A DNA stretch of 64,000 bases from positions 9,415,983-9,479,982 of the forward strand of contig NC_087077.1 of NCBI RefSeq assembly GCF_026151205.1, read 5' to 3'. Below the pieces are notes generated by a model. That model was not told where the DNA came from. It made no database searches and saw only the letters and a program-made list of their open reading frames with translations. Position numbers and translations under genes: made by a program. Each line of letters opens with the position of its first letter. Position 1 is the first letter of the stretch. Shown one piece after another: positions 19,758 through 32,271 of the stretch. Source of the DNA: Bolinopsis microptera (Eukaryota > Ctenophora > Tentaculata > Lobata > Bolinopsidae).

Positions 19758-21914
19758 GGACACGTTCATTGAAGTTTGAGGATATTGGTAAATATTAGTG
19801 ACCCTACTGAATGGCACGATGATGTAAAATGTGTCACACTATGAAACTATATAAACCCTCTAACCCTAAGATAATCGTTTCATCCTCTAGATAAAGTTTG
19901 TCGCATAACGATATCTTTATCAGACGATAAGATATCGCTAAAATGCGGCCGGCAGTGAGTTGTAAACTTTGTCACACTATAAAAACGTGACGGAGTTTAT
20001 ATGGACCCCTTGTTGCCGTGTTTGACCAAATTTTCGAATTTCCAATTCATAGAATGGCTGTATATGACTATTATCTACATATTCAGCGACTTTTTTTCTT
20101 AAATGGTAGCACCATGTAAACTCCGTCACACATTTAAGAAATTTATATGAGGGATGTTTATGACATCCTGACAAGAAATGCCGAATAGTCTAACATTATT
20201 TTGTGAGCTGAATGTGTTTGGAATTGTTCACATATTTCATTGTTATAGGCAAATACAAATACAGAAGGCAGAAATAGGTAAATTTAGTCACATAAATTTG
20301 TATGATATCTCAACATGTGTGAAATTGAGTAAATATTAGTATACCAACTAAAACACCCTATATTACGTACTATGGATCAATTAACAATATTTCAACCATA
20401 CGCCGGTCATATAAATTATTATATGGCAGTGATATGTTAACATTGGATAAATTTCAACACCTAAACAGGGTAAAAATTTGTAAATTTCGTCACAAAAAAA
20501 ATATTATAACTTTATTTGCTCCGTGTTGGCAAAATAACTAATTTATCGACATATTGATGGTGATAAAGTAACAGTATATACTAATTGAGGTATGATTCTT
20601 CAAAATAGGGGCAAGAAATGTAAATTTCGTCACATCAGCCATTGCATTAGTTAGATATATTTTCTTCCATATCAAATGCCCTTATTATAGTCGGAATGGA
20701 TTTATACAGGAAATATAGAAACCCATGCCCATTTTTCATCACATTGAAATTATACTGTTGGGGCAGGAAAAGTAAATTTCGTCACATTTCGGTAAATTAG
20801 TGATATCAAACTCAGCATTGTTAAACTTGGGTTCTGATTTTCTGAAAAATAACCTACCAATAATTCCTGGAAGAATATCGAATTCTAATCGGGGTATGGT
20901 TCTTCAAAATAGGGTCAAGAAATGTAAATTTCGTAACATACGTCATTGTAAAATGTAGATACATTTTCTTTCACATCAACAGTCCTAATTATAGTTCGAA
21001 ATGATTAATTCAGAGATAAAGGAAATATAGAAACCCATGCCCATTTTTCATCACATTGAAATTATACTTTTGGGGCAGGAAAAGTGAATTTCGTCACATT
21101 TCGGTAACTTAGTATAATCAAACTCAGAATTGTCAAACTTGAGTTCTGCTGAATAATAACCTACTGATAATTCCTGGAAGAATATTGAATTCTAATCGAG
21201 GCATGTTTCTTCAAAATAGGGTCAAGAAATGTAAATTTCGTCACATCAGCCATTGCATTAGTTAGATAGATTTTCTTTCATATCAACTGCCCTTATTATT
21301 ATTGTGACAATTTTTACATCAACTGCCCTTAACTTGAATCAGCTCTATCAGTGCATCATCCTTATATACAGTTTTCCCGCCTTCCAAACCAAAATCAGAT
21401 ATAAATGATTTCGGCAATTCACCCAAAATTTTAAATTCCATATAATGTGACAGAATTTACATCATTTCCCAATAAGTGCATGTATTTGCTAACTTTTCAA
21501 AACAACATATTTTAGGGCTATGATTGGTAAAAAACCATCAAATAATGAGTTGAAAGGGTTTTGAGGACACCTCACAGTAGAAAAGAGGTATCGTATTCTG
21601 AGTGTGACAAAGTTTACGAAATATTGCCTTAAAACCGTTCGATACCTGCCCTTTAGCCAAATGTTGTATCATAATTGTTAGAATGACCTAATCTACTATA
21701 TTATTTTAAACAAAAAATGCTAATTGGGCAGCTATGGTTAACACAGTCACAAAAATGTGACAGTTTTTACATTATAGTGCATAAAAACAATAAATTGTAT
21801 TTGAATTTCTGAGCCGTGTATATGGAAGTATGGTTCACGTGGCTAATGTCCAGAACTTCTGAACACGCTATTTTTTGTTTACCAATATCCTTAAACTTCA
21901 ACATGAACGTGTCC
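19758..21914. mobile_element. GGACAC element copy 2 (with partial duplication of its right half)
   Basis: The left end is like copy 1, and a right end occurs at 21914. Immediately after that the sequence re-enters the element at the position equivalent to 12311 and runs on (21915-22341 and 25556-25809) to a second right end. The bases flanking the outermost pair are ATAT on both sides. The outer ends are therefore likely the true ends, and the inner right end came from a duplication inside the element. It carries the same GTAAATTTCGTCACA motif series as copy 1 but fewer 303-bp units. Confidence 0.7.
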
Positions 21915-22341
21915 ATTTACGATTTCGTATAATTTTGTGACGATGTTTACATCAACTGCCCTATACTTCAATCAACTGTATCCGTGTATCGTCCTCGATC
22001 ATATATAGTTTTCCCGCCTTCCAAACCAAAATCAGATATAAATGATTTCGGAAATTCACCCAGAATTTCAAATTCCATATAATGTGACAGAATTTACATC
22101 ATTTCCCAATAGCCAAGCGCATGTATTTGTTAACTTTTCAAAACAACATATTTTAGGGCTATGATTGGCAGAAGAACTATCAAATAATGAGTTGAAAGGG
22201 TTTTGAGGACACCTCACAGTAGAAAATAGGTCTCGTATTCTGAGTGTGACAAAGTTTACGAAATGTTGCCTTAAAGCCGTTCGATCACTGCCCTTTAGGC
22301 CTAAATTGTATCATAATTGTTAGATTGACCTAATCTACTAT
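21915..22341. mobile_element. Right-half segment of a GGACAC element, split by a palindrome
   Basis: Matches the right third of copy 1 (TTTTGTGACGATGTTTACATC, then TGTGACAGAATTTACAT and TGTGACAAAGTTTACG). It is interrupted at CTAATCTACTAT and resumes at 25556 (TATTTTAGACC) after the 3.2 kb palindrome, ending GTGTCC at 25809. Confidence 0.75.
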
Positions 22342-25300
22342 TACTCTAGTAGCAGGGAGGGATTGAGTGTGCACTTCGATGTACAGAGTTTTTTGATACT
22401 GAATCGGGTTAATTAGGTCATTGGTAACTCAAATCACCGAGGGGCACATTTTGTGTCGCTAGTCCCAACCCTGTGGGGGCCACGCCCATATTTCACATTA
22501 GGCGCATATATGGGAAATATGTATCTCAGCTTCTGAAGGTCTTAGAGACTCAAACTTTGGCTTAAAATGACCGCAATGCACATATTTATATTGACACTAT
22601 GAAGGGTATAAAGGCCCAAAATGCTTACTTTTGGAAAAAATCCAGAAAAACCGATTTTCACTGGGGCGAGAGTGACCGGCGTTCACCTACCGCCGACCGG
22701 CGCCTGACCGACCTCCGACCGACCTCCGACCGACCAGCCTTGTCTGATCTATGACCAAAAAATCTACTCTAGAAGCTTATTGACATCGAGCATGAAGTTT
22801 GGTGTCTACAACTTTTCTAGAAACCAGGTCTTTTGTAAGGTCATTCTGGATCAGAATTGATAAGGTGCGCAATTTCTATCAGTAATCCCAACCCTAGGGG
22901 GAAATTTCTAAATTACCCTCAGGCGCAAATATATGACTTTTGTATCTCGGCTTCTGAACGTTGTAGGGGCCTCTCTTTTACCTCAAACTAACTGCAAAGG
23001 CCACATTTATTTACAAGCTATAAAGCAACATAGGGTTTATAGTGCTTAGTTTTGGAGATATTCATTAAAAACTGTTTTAACTTTCGTGCATCCTAAATTA
23101 GTAACACATGTACTTAATTTTGGTATCCCGGGCTAAAAAAGTCTTACAGACACTTCACTTGCAGCACAGCAAAATGTTCAGCATGAACACATTCAGATAA
23201 TATTTATGGAGCAACACAATTCAGTTTCAGAAGCTCCTTCCAGCTATCCATCTCTCTGGTTACTTCAAACCACTTCAATTCCCAAATTTATACATGAAAA
23301 TCTAACTATCTCGTTATATCTACCACAAGTTGGGCTCTCTCCTGTACTGTTTGGCTGTTATGGCTAATCACCTCCAATCCAACCTCATGTTGTAGAATCT
23401 CCTTCTAGCTACCTATAATTCTGCTACTTCCATGTCATGCCTATTCTACACAGCTACCACCAGCACGTTATAATTCTAGCTCTTTCTAGCAACCTCTGAA
23501 TGCTACCTCCTGCTCTATACAGGTACCACCAGTGGGCAGAAACCACCAACTCCAGCTCTTTTCACTTATTTTGGCTACATCTATTTAGCTGCTACTGCAA
23601 GGCCCCCTGGCCCCTCCAACCTCTGCTCTTTCTAGCAAACTTAACTTAAGCTACCTCTTGCCTTTTATAACACCACCAGCAACAATTTATTCTGGCTCTT
23701 TCAGGCTGCATCAGCTGCATTCAACAATTTCCAGCTCATTGAGGAAGGGGAAACCTGCTATTTCTAGCAACCTCTGAATGCTACTTCCTGCTCTATCTAG
23801 CTTCCACCAACACCCACTAATTGTTGTTACTTGTTATGCTACCACTAGCACCTGCAAATTATAGCCCTATCCAGCAAACTCAGACTACATTATGCTATAT
23901 CCAGATAGCACAAGCACCCTAAAGTTCTAGCTGGAGCCTGGAGGTAGCCGGAATTAGGTAAAACAGATAGAATTTGAGAGTGCTCATTTAACTGCAGAAT
24001 AAGGATGGATGTAGCCCGAAGTAACTAGAAGAAGCTAAAATTTGTGGGTACCGTTTGCTAGTGTTAGCTGGATAGAGCAGAAAGTAGTCTGAGGTTGCTG
24101 GATAGTGCTAGAATTTGCAGGTGCTGGTGATAGCTGTTTGTTTGTTTGTTTGGGGACCGGTTTTTGGTACAACGGCCAATGAGCTGCAGCTGAACAGAGT
24201 AGGAGTAAGTCTGAGGTTGCTGGATATGGCTAGAATTTGCAGTGCTAGTTGTAGCATAACAACAATTATTGGGTGTTTGTGGAAGCTAGATAGAGCAGGA
24301 AGTAGCATTCAGAGATTGCTAGAAAGAGCTAGAATGGAGGTAGCAGAATTGAAGGAAACTAGAAGTAGATTCTACTACATGAGGTTGGATTGGAGGTAAT
24401 TAGCCATAATAGCCAAACAGTACTGAAGAGAGCCCAACTTGTGGTAAGACCGGGATCCCGGCTTAATCCCGATCCCTAATCCCGGTCCCGGTCTTAATCC
24501 CGGTCCCAGCACTTTTTCCCATTCCCGGTCAAAAAAGCAGTCTCGGTCGATCCTTGGCTTTAACGAGATGGAAGCAACCAGAGGGATGGTTGGATGTATA
24601 AATTTGGGGATTGAAGTGGTTTGAAGTAACCAGAGAGATGGTTAGATGTATAAATTTGGGGATTGAAGTGGTTAGTGGTTTGAAGTAACCAGAGAGATGG
24701 TTAGATGTGTACATTTGTGGATAAGATAAGATAGCTGGAAGGAGCTTCTGAAACTGAATTGTGTTGCTCCATAAATATTATCTGAATGTGTTCATGCTGA
24801 ACATTTTGCTGTGCTGCAAGTGAAGTGTCTGTAAGACTTTTTTAGCCCGGGATACCAAAATTAAGTACATGTGTTACTAATTTAGGATGCACGAAAGTTA
24901 AAACAGTTTTTAATGAATATCTCCAAAACTAAGCACTATAAACCCTATGTTGCTTTATAGCTTGTAAATAAATGTGGCCTTTGCAGTTAGTTTGAGGTAA
25001 AAGAGAGGCCCCTACAACGTTCAGAAGCCGAGATACAAAAGTCATATATTTACGCCTGAGGGTAATTTAGAAATTTCCCCCTAGGGTTGGGATTACTGAT
25101 AGAAATTGCGCACCTTATCAATTCTGATCCAGAATGACCTTACAAAAGACCTGGTTTCTAGAAAAGTTGTAGACACCAAACTGCATACTCGATGTCAATA
25201 AGCTTCTAGAGTAGATTTTTTCACTCTCGCCCCAGTGAAAATCGGTTTTTCTGGATTTTTTTCCAAAAGTAAGCATTTTGGGCCTTTATACCCTTCATAG

Positions 25301-25555
25301 TGTCAATATAAATATGTGCATTGCGGTCATTTTAAGCCAAAGTTTGAGTCTCTAAGACCTTCAGAAGCTGAGATACATATTTCCCATATATGCGCCTAAT
25401 GTGAAATATGGGCGTGGCCCCCACAGGGTTGGGACTAGCGACACAAAATGTGCCCCTCGGTAATTTGAGTTACCAATGACCTAATTAACCCGATTCAGTA
25501 TCAAAAAACTCTGTACATCGAAGTGCAAACTCAATCCCTCCCTGCTACTAGAGTA
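22342..25555. mobile_element. 3.2 kb palindromic foldback element with TA flanks
   Basis: The two halves are inverse copies about a centre near 23950. Ends are TACTCTAGTAGCAGGGAGGG and its inverse, and TA at both ends fits a TA target duplication. Each arm carries CTAGTCCCAACCCTGTGGGG and CACGCCCATATTTCACATTA in matching inverse order. The left arm alone has a GC-rich insertion (22665-22760) of CCGACCGACCTC-type repeats. The middle 1.1 kb is a degenerate CTAGC-rich minisatellite that is itself roughly palindromic. A CCCGGT-type low-complexity tract lies at 24450-24540 in the right arm. No protein frame is credible. Confidence 0.85.
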
Positions 25556-25809
25556 TATATTTTAGACCAAAAAATGCTAATTGGGCAGCTATGGTAAACA
25601 ATGTCACAAAAATGTGACATTTTTTACATAATAGTGCCTAAAAGCAATACATTTTATTTTTGAGCAGTGCATATGGGAGTATGGGTCACGTGGCTAATGT
25701 TCAGAACTTATGAACACGCTAGATTAATATATGTTAAAATTAAACCACTATCGTCAAAAACGCTTTTTTAGAAATTTACCAATTTCCTCAAACTTCAATG
25801 AACGTGTCC
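25556..25809. mobile_element. Right end of GGACAC element, continued
   Basis: Continuation of the segment ending at 22341. It contains the double site GGTAAACAATGTCACA then AATGTGACATTTTTTAC and ends at AATGAACGTGTCC, followed by ATAT. Confidence 0.75.
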
Positions 25810-25829
25810 ATATATGTATAGACGCTTTT

Positions 25830-27025
25830 GCAGTAAATTGTAGCCTACATTTAAGTGTCCGTAGATTCAAAAGTATAAAAGATACAGTCATTTCGAACCA
25901 CAGGTTTTAAAGATAATTGTTTATACTTTAGTTTACATTATATCGAAAAATAATTTATCGTCATCATCATCACTTGATGACGTCATCAATTTAAGTGTTT
26001 TTAAAACTTGATTTTTGACAAAATAACAAGTTTTCAAATCGATTTTAAAGCATTAAGGAGTAATTTTATTCAAAATCTGAGGACATTTTCATCTTAGATA
26101 ATTGTTCAAGCATTCTGAAAATCTACCGGAAAGTTTTCCTACCTTGCTCCTTCATAAAGATATTCGCTATTGAAGTTTGTGCTTTTTTGAAGAATAATTT
26201 TATAAAAACACAAAAGTTGTGAATTAGTATTCTCTGGTGTTGGGCCATCCCTTGGGTTGTGGAGCTCAATTTTGCTTCCTAAAGGTCTAAATTGTGTTAT
26301 AGGCTAGTTTTAAAGTTAAAAATCGAAAAGTTGCACACGTGGGGACACGCCCAAATTCATTTAAAATAGCTAAAATCACTAAAAATTGTTATTTTCACGA
26401 TTTTTACCAACTTTGGAGTCCCGTTGTGATCCAAGTTCTTTTTGAAATCTTCTGAAACTTTTCATGCTTATCAAACTATATATTAAATAACACTATGCAA
26501 AAATTTATGGTGATTCAATATTTTATGCGCACGCAACGTCCGCTCAAAGTTTGCACGTGCGAAAGGTGAGAATTTTGCTCATTCGTGATTTCGAATATAT
26601 TCTGCTTTCCCACGATATTAAAATGGCATTATATATGAATTTAATGCCAACTTGAATGAGTAAAAAGTGCTATATTCAGTCTGTTATTGACAGATATGCC
26701 TACCTAAACACAAGGAAACGTTTTCAAAGGTAAAATTTCGAAATCGTTGAAATTACCTCCTTATTAAGTTTCGACTGTGTAAATTATCCTGACATTATAA
26801 TCAAAAAGAGATGATATTTGACCAAAACCCATAATCATGGGTAGAGTGAACCGCTGCCAGTGTCTCTCTTTTCCAAACAAAAGAAAATGATATTAATTTG
26901 AGGAACCGTCCGCAAATGCAAATTGATACCGAGAATGAAATCGGTCGCTCGCTTTTCCCATTCATTCACGGCTTACGTATTGTAATAAAGCTTATTGAAT
27001 GGGAAAAGCGAGCGACCGATTTCGT
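25830..27025. mobile_element. Single right arm of the giant foldback element
   Basis: Matches 15285-15941 joined directly to 18156-18700, which shows the arm without the retroposon. It ends in the left half of the hairpin cap (26816-26970) plus a short return stretch (26996-27025). It is more diverged than the two paired arms and lacks its partner. Confidence 0.75.
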
Positions 27026-27177
27026 GTTATGATAGAACTACAAAGCTCAGGAAACGATGAAGAATGGCCACCTTTTCTGTTACATAATTTACCCGGAGCC
27101 GGGCTGCGTAAATCGACAAGATCAGGCACTCAACAAATCAACTACGGAGAATTACCTAAGGAATAAGTAAAACTCTA

Positions 27178-27618
27178 ACGGGTGATACTCGTAAAATATT
27201 TGTTCCAAATATCAGGACCGTCGACGAGTCCAACTCGGCGCGCGTCCTGGTAGCTGGTAGGTTATAAACCTACAAGTAAAACTAGACTAGTTACTGTTTA
27301 CTGGGCCGCGCTCAGCCTGTCATTCCGCCAAATCTATATTCATTATGTTAATGAACATAATAGCCTGGGGTCCTCAGGTAAGTTACTGTTAGTGTTAGCA
27401 CATTAGTCATCAATATTATCAACCATATGCTACATTTTTCACTGCCCATTCACTGTCATATTGATAGCGTCATGTATTGATAGCGCTAGTACAATACACA
27501 ATGTCTATTGACTATAGCAGGTGCTGATTTGTAGGTTTACAACCTATTAGGACGCGCGCCGAGTTGGACTCGTCGACGGTCCAATATATGGAACAGATAT
27601 TTTACGAGTATCACCCGT
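27178..27618. mobile_element. Complete 441-bp ACGGGTGAT inverted-repeat element
   Basis: Flanked by TA on each side. The inverted repeats of about 90 bases begin ACGGGTGATACTCGTAAAA and run to GGTTATAAACCTACAA. The interior of about 250 bases is non-coding. This is the cleanest member of the family that also bounds 524-3201. Confidence 0.8.
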
Positions 27619-28250
27619 TATATTATATATATATATATATTAAGTGCTGATAGGACATGGGCTCAGTTATTCTTATTTGTTTTAACTTCAAACAAGAGCA
27701 CTATACAGTATTATACTATCGACTCTGCACTGCCCACTAATCGTTAATCCGACATAAGTATAGCTTATATATATATAATAAAACAATACGTGTGATCATC
27801 TGTTGAATCAAATCAAATTATTTGTCACTATGTTAATAAATCATGATATTGATATGCAAGTTTTAATTTTTAAAGTTTTGGTTTTGTTTTTTTTTATGAA
27901 TAAATGTAAAAGGTTACATCACAATTTTCAATTCTCATATTAACGTATATTAAATTTTTCATACGTTGTATTATTATATTATTATATGACCCGCCGCGCA
28001 CGAGTGCGCGGCTCCCCCTGTATCGTCGAAACTCTAGTGAAGCGACCGTGGGGGTCACCACGTGATACAATATTAAATAACATTATATTGTTATGTATTA
28101 TATCAATATGATTTTGTAAACATTGGCCGGTGTACCAAAAACCGGTCCCCTAACCTTGACACACAATAACAGCGTGAAGATCCGATATCCGCTGTAAGTC
28201 ATAAGTGTAAGCAATGAAGAACAACAGGTATTCAGTATTGTCCGCGTTTC
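27619..28250. repeat. AT-rich spacer with GC-rich GACCCGCCGCGCACG repeat
   Basis: 27619-27950 is AT-rich with (AT)n runs and no gene. At 27955-28075 lies a GC-rich repeat (TATGACCCGCCGCGCACGAG, then ACCGTGGGGGTCACCACGTG) shared with about 29520-29755, 50250-50350, 50828-50885 and 59635-59805. 28120-28250 shares a segment (GTGAAGATCC, ATATCCGCT, GAACAACAGGTATT) with 890-950. Confidence 0.7.
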
Positions 28251-28261
28251 TTTGACCGAAA

Positions 28262-28330
28262 TTTCATAGTCGAGTAAGTCGTAGGTCGTAAATCGTAAAT
28301 CGTAGGTCGTAAGTCGTAAGTCGTAGGTCG
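28262..28330. repeat. 7-bp (GTCGTAA/G)n minisatellite
   Basis: Nine to ten imperfect copies of a GTCGTAA or GTCGTAG unit. Confidence 0.9.
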
Positions 28331-29505
28331 ATTATACGGAGAATTAGAAAACTTTGATAAAAGGACAATTTTGAAAACCTTTTGAAAAATAAAATGTCCT
28401 ACCGGTGCCGGCGGTAAAACGCTTTTTTCTCGAATTGGCCCGAATTAGCAACTGCAAGTGTTACAAAGTAGCGCGCGCCGGGCTAGTCCATTAGTGATTA
28501 GTTTATTTAACATAATGGACAACATTTTTATTGAATGATCAATTATGCAATGTAATGACTATGAGTTCATTGTGGATGGTACAAGACACAATAGTTATAT
28601 TGTATATAAAAGCAATTAAATTTGAAAGTCAGATTACCAGATAAAGCTTCGATAAACGGACAATTTTGTCAAAATAGAACATAGAAGAATTAAAAAACAT
28701 TTTGGAAGATTTTAGAATACAATTTTTTTTGCCTTTTTCACTGCAGTTGCAGTTTTGACTAAATTTTTGACGATTGATGATTGATCAATCATATCAGTGA
28801 GGGCATGTTATGTGTGAAAAAATGATCGCATCACCAGTTACCAATTGTAATATACTCAGCTGGTAAGGTTTTTTGGGTGGGTCACTTACATGAAGCTGCC
28901 CTCACTGATATGATTGATCAATCATCGCATCAATGGTCAAAAATTTAGTCAAAACTGCAACTCAGCTGGTAAAGTTTTTTTGGGTGGGCCACGTACATGA
29001 AGCTGCATGAGCGAGTTTTTGCATTGTTTGCGCACACTTAAGTTCACTGTACTCATAGTCATTTCACATAGCCATGTGTCTACGCGTACTGCGTGACTTG
29101 ATTCACGATTTTAATCCTTCGCATCTCGCCGATCTGTGGTTGCGAGAAGCACTATTGGATGCGCGCGCGCCCAGTAGTGCATCGCGCTTCAATGCGTGAC
29201 GCGCTAATTTGTAATTGTTTCACGCGCGCTACTGCAAGCGAGAGGGCTCTGGTTAGAGCAACATAGTCATAGTCATAGTTATACTCATAACAGGCGTCAT
29301 ATAATACATATACATTTTATTTTTAATTATTCCTGTCCTCTGATATTTTTTGACGGATGTTACTCGTTTAAATTTATTCGAACTAGTAGCGCGCGCCGGG
29401 CCAGATCATTAACAATGGTCAAATATTTTTGTAATTAATTTGGATGTTCAGTTCATAACAAATAATTTATTCGAACATGAAGCAATAATACTTATAATAA
29501 AAACA
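28331..29505. repeat. Mixed repeat region without genes
   Basis: 28748-28970 is an inverted repeat (TTTTGACTAAATTTTTGAC, TGATTGATCAATCATATCAG and inverse). It overlaps a direct repeat of CAGCTGGTAAGGTTTTTTGG at 28857 and 28966. 29105-29225 carries a GC-rich interspersed repeat (CATCTCGCCGATCT, then TTGGATGCGCGCGCG) also seen near 47535, 51080, 56405 and 56590. The word AGTAGCGCGCGCCGGGC occurs at 28470 and 29385. A (TCATAG)n stretch is at 29268-29290. Confidence 0.65.
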
Positions 29506-30150
29506 GTGCTGGCAAGCACGACCGTCACATACCTTGTCATACGTTGTATGACCCGCCGCGCACGAGTGCGCGGCTCCCGGCCTGTATCGCGTAAAATTGA
29601 CATACGTTGCATGCCACTTTTCGCGCGCGAATATATCTCTGATATTAGGGATACGCAACATGTATCAACGTAAAAACGATAAAGTGACTAGGTGCTAGGA
29701 CTATCACTAAGTGAAACGACAAAGGGGGTCACGACGTGATATAATAGTGATACAACACATACCTTATCGGGCGCTATTTGACCGGACATCGCGTGAACAA
29801 ACATAATTCTGAACGGAATCCTAAAATTTTTATTTTTTGTCCGTTTAAATCAGGTCCGGTAAGGTATTATATATGTATTCAGGGATAAACGCTTTATCTC
29901 TCGATTGTATTTGCAATTTGTAGCCGGCCTATATATGCCTCAAATGTCCGTTTTACATGCAATTTGCGCGAAACACATACATACGTACTAGCTTACAAAT
30001 TCCTCATGTAGACTGTAGAGACCAAAGAGAGCTGACATTGCACGTCAGGATAAATTTAAAGGTCGAGTTATATTATATGTTTATGATTTATAATTTATAT
30101 ACTGTTTTAACAATTTCCTGACTTCAAACCGTCGTTTCCTTTTGTTTATC
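29506..30150. repeat. Repeat fragments, no gene
   Basis: 29506-29530 repeats the GTGCTGGCAAGCACGACCGT end. 29530-29755 is a long copy of the GACCCGCCGCGCACG repeat ending GGGGGTCACGACGTGATA. 29880-29905 recalls ATTCAGGGATAGACGCTTT from the foldback arm. 29940-30150 shows nothing recognisable. Confidence 0.6.
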
Positions 30151-30152
30151 TA

Positions 30153-31594
30153 ATGAACTTACCAGTATACTATACCAGTATACTATACCAGTATACTATA
30201 CCAGTATACTATACCAGTATACTATACCAGTATACTATACCAGTATACTATACCAGTATACTATACCGGTATACTATACTAATATACAATACCAGTATTA
30301 TACTATACCAGTATATTATACCAGTATTATACTATACCAGTATACTATACCAGTATACTATACCAGTATACTATACCAGTATACTATACCAGTATACTAT
30401 ACCAGTATACTATACCAGTATACTAAACCAGTATACTAAACCAGTATACTATACCAGTATACTATACCAGTGTTGTTTGTTTGTTTGTTTATAGAACCCG
30501 TCCCCAATCTCGTATCGGAAAATGACTAAACTCAGGTCTGAGTGTGAATACGGGTGGTACCTGCAAGAGCGTTCATTAAGCATTTAGAGTTCTGTAAAAC
30601 TGCAGTTACAATTGTGCTAGAGTATTTTTAGTATATACGATTGGTATCAGATATATATCCCTACATGCTTCCAAAATTTGTAAAGCCGTAGTACATACAT
30701 ATCACATTACACCGGAGCCTACACAGTGCAATCTCCTCCAGTCGATCTGCGCCGCATATGTTTATATAATTATAAGCGCGCGGCGCAGACTGGAGGAAAC
30801 CACACTCTGCAAGTTCGATCCAGTGCAATGCTACATGTACGTACTACGGCTTCATCTCCAACTTTCTGCACAATGTACTGGAATGTTTTGAAGGAAAAAA
30901 AGAACAAAAAAAAGTGATATATATAAATAAAATCAGCGATTTAATGTTAGCCTTAGGAGGGTAACTTTAATTCCCTGGTTTCTAAAATCAGCTTTAAAAA
31001 AAAATAATAAAGTATGTAACGTCGATACCAAACCGATTATTGAGCGATAATAACTGAGTAGTTGATTCCTGGGTTGCGGAGTCAATCAGATGTTCCAGTT
31101 TTCGAATGTGGTTCTTGTTCAGTTCTTGACCAGAAGTGTCTAATGAAGTAAGTCAGACAAGCAAACTCTTCCTTAAATGCTGATATAAGTCGTCTCAATC
31201 CCAGAAATTATGAAGATGACCCAGTGTAAAAGTGCAGAAATCGGCCGAAAATAACAAAGACTAAAAACAGTTAAAAAGTGACAGGATTCAAACACAAGGA
31301 AAATTAATAACTTATCTAGAGCGTAATAAGGAATATCTCCTAACGGAGTTTTCTGAGAGGGTGAGAGGTTCTTTAATTAGAGCTAATGATTAAATGAGAC
31401 CCACTAAAGGTACTAAATTAACCGGACTGCTAGCAAGGAATCGAGAATAACTGTAGATTGGAATAAAAATAAAAGCGGAATAAATTTTAAGATCCTATAC
31501 CAGTGTTATACTATACCAGTATACTATACCGGTATTATTATACTATACCAGTATACTATACCAGTATACTATACCAATATACTATACCAGTATA
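30153..31594. repeat. 13-bp minisatellite interrupted by a retroposon
   Basis: The unit CCAGTATACTATA is repeated about 24 times at 30160-30475 with a few variants, and again at 31496-31594. The gap is the second copy of the (AAAC)n-tailed retroposon. Removing it and one copy of TATACCAGTGTT rejoins the minisatellite. The 113-residue frame across the array is an artefact of the repeat. Confidence 0.9.
30473..31493 (-). mobile_element. Tailed retroposon, second copy
   Basis: About 1.0 kb, minus orientation, with tail (AAAC)n at 30473-30490. The body is nearly identical to 15942-16900 and has one tandem unit at 31353-31493 carrying the short variant. The 12-bp target duplication is TATACCAGTGTT. 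The inner word GCGCCGC.../GCGGCGCAGACTGG forms an inverted repeat near 30745-30795. Confidence 0.8.
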
Positions 31595-32271
31595 CAGATT
31601 GAGTGATGGCTAACAATTTTCTTTTTCCAAGATTCGATCCAACTTGTCTATCTTGAGAGTATATTTCCAAATATACCAAACACAAAATAAAACTAATCTC
31701 TTTGGGTTTAACTAAAATCGTCATATCTTCAACGAATCACAATTAATATCAACTAAACACGAGCAGCACTGAAAGAGAGGCACGGTTATCAGTCCACTTA
31801 TCAATATCTAGACATTTTACGGACTATAAACTAAAACTATCTTATATTACAGGAATACGAGAAAAACTTGAAAATCTCACAAAATCTACTATTACGTATA
31901 TAATTTTAGTAAGCTTCAAATTATCAAATTCATAATATCGAACTGGCAGTTCAAGAGCTGGCAGTTAATTAAGAATTAACTCATCTAATAAAACGTATTT
32001 GAATGTACGGACACTCGAAAGTTTATGATGTGTAATGTGTATTACTGTTTAATAATAGTTGGAAATGCTGATTATGCTGAACATGATATTATCCATGGAT
32101 TTATGTAAAGAGGGTCACAATAAGTTAAAGTTACAAGTTCCATGCAACAAATTATGGCTAAGTCTCGCAAAATACAAAACGAAATACAATTTCTTTATAT
32201 TATAAAGCTTAACTTAACATTTCTATACAGTCTCTCTGAAAATGTGTCCTAATTGGTGTTTCATCCCACAC
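31595..32271. other. Spacer and probable 3' UTR of the acyl-CoA dehydrogenase gene
   Basis: AT-rich, with no open frame of note. The part next to 32272 should be transcribed as 3' UTR on the minus strand. Confidence 0.5.

Noticed and set aside
24108-24399. Frames of 66 and 94 residues on opposite strands
   Set aside because: Both fall in the palindrome's degenerate minisatellite and read repeated Leu/Ser/Ala words.
30153-30494. 113-residue Tyr/Thr-rich frame
   Set aside because: Product of the 13-bp minisatellite.
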